A DNA stretch of 64,000 nt from positions 1,276,482 to 1,340,481 of the forward strand of contig OZ023210.1 in NCBI GenBank assembly GCA_963995525.1. Direction: 5' to 3'. The notes under the pieces are model-generated. The model saw nothing but the letters and a program-made list of their open reading frames with translations, was not told the DNA's origin and searched no databases. Below are positions 61,149 to 64,000 of this stretch, piece by piece. Origin of the DNA: Escarpia spicata. Taxonomy: Eukaryota > Annelida > Polychaeta > Sabellida > Siboglinidae. Numbering within the stretch: position 1 is the stretch's first letter; each line of letters begins with the position of its first letter. The translations under genes and the position numbers were made by a program.

Positions 61149-61554
61149 CTGCGGGGAAACAAGGAGGGACAAGATGGAAAACCAAATCTACTTTTTAACT
61201 GACAATTATCAGAAAATCAATTCAGGTTTTGTGGTTTTAAGACTGACACAAAAGTACAGTCAATGATAAATTGCTGTATTAGAATAGAAATACTGCTATG
61301 TTTTGAATATATCTTTGTTTTATTAGTTGACTGTTGACTGGGTGCTGCAGCTCAGTTGTCACTGTCAGACTCTCGTTACAAAGGAGGAAGCCTCAGTTCA
61401 CTCAACTGTTCACAGGCAGTCATGGATCAGTATGAACGAATAATCTTTGTGTAGTAAGTGCTGCATGGCTGACTACTTCCCAGTGAAGTTGGTTGAAATG
61501 TTAAGATGTGCATTAACAAATGATCACGGTTTGTACAAAGCCAACAAGACTTAC

Positions 61555-61670
61555 CTAGCTTTGTAACAAATGGCTGAAGACAGGGCATTGCCGGAGCCAC
61601 CAGGGATCACGCCAATCGGTGTCTTTATTGCTATCTGCCAATCCTCTCGTGCCATCAAGCCATTTACAAC
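61555..61670 (-). CDS. Sphingosine kinase, internal exon (C3 region)
   Basis: Flanked by a TTGTTGTAG acceptor and an AG/GTAAGT donor, phase 0 in and phase 2 out. It encodes VVNGLMAREDWQIAIKTPIG then VIPGGSGNALSSAICYKA. The first part completes the catalytic SGDG...EVVNGL signature begun in the previous exon. PGGSGNAL is the C3 loop that binds nucleotide. The joins on both sides preserve the frame and reproduce the residue order of animal sphingosine kinases. Intron 61671-62537 upstream contains a long CA microsatellite. Confidence 0.94.
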
Positions 61671-62240
61671 CTACAACAACAAAACTAGACGATGTTCCTG
61701 CAATAATAACAACATACAAGATAATGTCTGGTTATGTGCGTGTGCACGGATGCCAATGACCATACAGCAGAGACCGCCACTGCTGGGGTCAACACACTTG
61801 TCTTCTGCACCGACATTAGTTTGGTGTTTATATTTCTGCAGCGGCCACAATTTTTTTAGAGCAGGATAATTGCATACAGGTTTGTCTAAAATTCTCTGCA
61901 ATTGATTTAGCCCATAATTAATCCGGTTCACTAATGCTCAAATTTGTAGGTGAAGTCAGGTTAATGAGAAAGGAATAGCTTTGTTGAAATCAGTAACAGA
62001 ATCGAGTTTTGTATAGATATGCCAAGTTGTGAAAATGCAAAACACATGAGTCATGAAGGACTAATTTCTATCAAATATAATACCACTAGAGGTAAATATA
62101 TGCCTACAAATCTTGTACTGTGTTCTATTTAATACAGAAGCACACATGCGAGCACACATACATACAACATACATGCACACACAAACACATGCATGCACAG
62201 ACACATACACACTGCACACACATGTACAGCACACAAACAT

Positions 62241-62365
<125 letters not shown>

Positions 62366-62537
62366 TACACACACACACACATACATACACACATACACAC
62401 ACCTACATGCATGCACACTCACATACACACATACATGCACACCCACGCACACACATACACACACACATGCATGCATGCACACACCCACGCACACACATAC
62501 ACACATGTATGCACACACCCATGTATACACGTCTCAC

Positions 62538-62632
62538 CTCATACACGAGTCCATCTCCTGACACAATGACTATGCCGTAGTAGTCAGTCAGTGTCAACGC
62601 CTTCATCATCTCCTCGGCGTGTCCCTGGCGCT
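62538..62632 (-). CDS. Sphingosine kinase, exon with catalytic SGDG motif
   Basis: Flanked by a TTCTTCCTCAG acceptor and a GAG/GTGAGA donor. Two bases complete a codon that would read Glu or Gln, and 31 codons follow. The peptide is ERQGHAEEMMKALTLTDYYG, then IVIVSGDGLVYE. SGDGL followed by Glu is the C2 motif; its Asp is the catalytic base that activates the sphingosine hydroxyl in human SPHK1 (Asp81). This is the most upstream exon I can identify. The roughly 60-70 residues that normally precede it, including the N-P-x-x-G loop (C1), were not found between here and the right edge. The annotated gene is therefore 5' incomplete in this window. Confidence 0.94.
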
Positions 62633-63718
62633 CTGAGGAAGAACAGGACAACAGGAAGATAAGAAATAGATACATACTCACACTGGTAGATTAAGTATTC
62701 TGGAAATAAATAATACGTCCATATTTTAATAAGTTAAGGTAAAAACAATAAGTGTTGACAGTTCAACCAAGTACACAAAATTAAAACAAATATCACAATA
62801 AAATAACTGATATTAGAACTTTGTAGGCAAACAACAAGATTTACAAACATATACAAATTACCCAAGTTTCCTATCTAGCTGAATAATGTACCACTAAACC
62901 TTGATGTAATAAATTATAACTGAAATGGAAATATGTTACAATTGCACTGGTAGGTTAACCAAAATGTTTCAGTTTTTGGTCTGCATATGTTGTTTTCCCA
63001 TCATGAAACACATATTTAAAGGGAATAAAAACCCCTATTGCTTGAATTCACAGTATATTACATCTTCCTGTATATTTTCATTTCCACCAAGACAAAAATT
63101 TTATCAGAATTCAATATATTAATAATTTCACAATTTACACTGTGCAACTGCTTTTCTTTGAATATGCATATTTTTGGCACGCTTTTCGGTATGTCCAGGT
63201 GTGACATCAGAGACGCGAACGTCGCGCAAGATGCCAGCACTTTCAATACATTCACAGCATGTTTACAACGATAGATGTTGGGTCGAAACAAGCATCTGAA
63301 TGAATTATTTGGAGGAATTCCACTGTAATATAAGCACTACCTAGGTAGTCATTATAGAGGATCAAGCATGCCTGTCACCATGCAAACTTTTTAAAAAGTG
63401 CATTTTTATTGATCTTTTCACAAAGTAATATAAACCAAGCCATTTTTACAATATGAAACACTGTTCATTAAATATATTGAATGTTTTGTTGTAATCATGT
63501 ACTCATGACAAAAATTTAAATAATATTATATTACTGGGAATGTACAATTTCCACTGATCTTGTATGCTTTTATTTACGTTTATCAAAAAAACCACAGTAT
63601 GTCTTTACATAATTACAATTATGATAAACTACTGTATAATTATAGTAAAAGGATTAATCTCCATTTTAAATCAGTGCAATAAACACACATTACCAATTGG
63701 CATAATTCTTTCTTTATA
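62633..63718. other. Probable upstream intron of sphingosine kinase
   Basis: AT-rich and CpG-poor except for a small patch at 63170-63290 with several CpGs and a 77-codon minus-strand frame that matches no part of a sphingosine kinase. No exon recognised. Confidence 0.45.
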
Positions 63719-63850
63719 TAATAATAATATATAATAATGGTTTATTACAGAAACTGTGATACATTCCAATCAATTACATTCATAGATTGCCATGGTTTCT
63801 GTAATGAGGGTATAAAGCCACGAGTGGCTGATTAGCCCTCACAATACATG
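63719..63850 (-). mobile_element. Possible 3' end of a LINE or SINE
   Basis: Read on the minus strand, the segment has nested hairpins: TGAGGG with CCCTCA over 63805-63841, enclosing AGCCA with TGGCT. It also has 11-bp arms ATTACAGAAAC at 63744-63754 and GTTTCTGTAAT at 63795-63805. It finishes AATAAACCATTATTATAT followed by ATT-rich tail sequence. Hairpins then a simple-repeat tail suggest a retrotransposon end. No coding part is present, and a palindromic MITE is an alternative. Confidence 0.35.
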
Positions 63851-64000
63851 TGATACATAGGTAAATTCCATGGTGCAAGATAACAATTTGTGTGATTGAA
63901 GAAAGAAGAAAAAACAGAAACATGAATCACAGCAGTTCTATTTTCATGAATACTTCATGTAAAATAGCAACGAAGAATGCTATTTATATATGTCATTAAT

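Noticed and set aside
63058..63291. Upstream exon of sphingosine kinase
   Set aside because: The 77-codon minus-strand frame lacks the N-P-x-x-G loop and matches no part of the expected amino-terminal region.

Overview
The window is nuclear DNA of an invertebrate animal. The evidence is spliced eukaryotic coding exons with GT/AG introns, two decayed APE-type LINE reverse transcriptases, a TA-flanked MITE, and strongly patchy CpG density of the kind seen with mosaic gene-body methylation. A lophotrochozoan (mollusc, annelid or brachiopod) is my guess, made without any search. Nothing prokaryotic, viral or CRISPR-like is present.

Two host genes can be supported, both on the minus strand. At the right end (59.2-62.6 kb) lie the last four coding exons of a sphingosine kinase. 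Their splice phases fit together and the catalytic motifs are in the right order; the amino-terminal exons lie beyond the right edge or were not recognised. At 37.97-38.24 kb is a probable first coding exon of a type II membrane protein: a short cytoplasmic tail, one membrane segment, then a coiled coil ending exactly on a splice donor. It most resembles the first exon of the transmembrane collagens (types XIII/XXIII/XXV), but no Gly-X-Y exon was found, so the identification is tentative. If right, everything to its left is intron or downstream gene.

Layout. 0-29.7 kb: CpG-poor, no recognisable exon, one LINE copy (1.3-2.56 kb) and tandem repeats with units of 23, 22/32, 80, 43, 117, CA-rich/239, 11 and 16 bp. 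29.7-56.9 kb: CpG-rich, with a 53-bp repeat, a second LINE (34.55-35.94 kb), a 31-bp repeat, the putative collagen-like exon with a 30-bp repeat in its 5' flank, a 2.9-kb array of 20/22-bp units, a 4.65-kb array of 42-bp units containing a 1343-bp tandem duplication, a perfect 23-bp-arm hairpin, a cluster of inverted motifs and a pogo-like MITE. 56.9-64 kb: CpG-poor again, holding the sphingosine kinase exons and a possible retrotransposon tail.

Tandem arrays cover roughly a fifth to a quarter of the window, and most long open frames are by-products of them. The two genes show no operon-like or functional link. The most notable signals are the sharp CpG-density domains, the recently duplicated block in the 42-bp array, the perfect hairpin at 53.07-53.14 kb and the repeat in the 5' flank of the membrane-protein exon.
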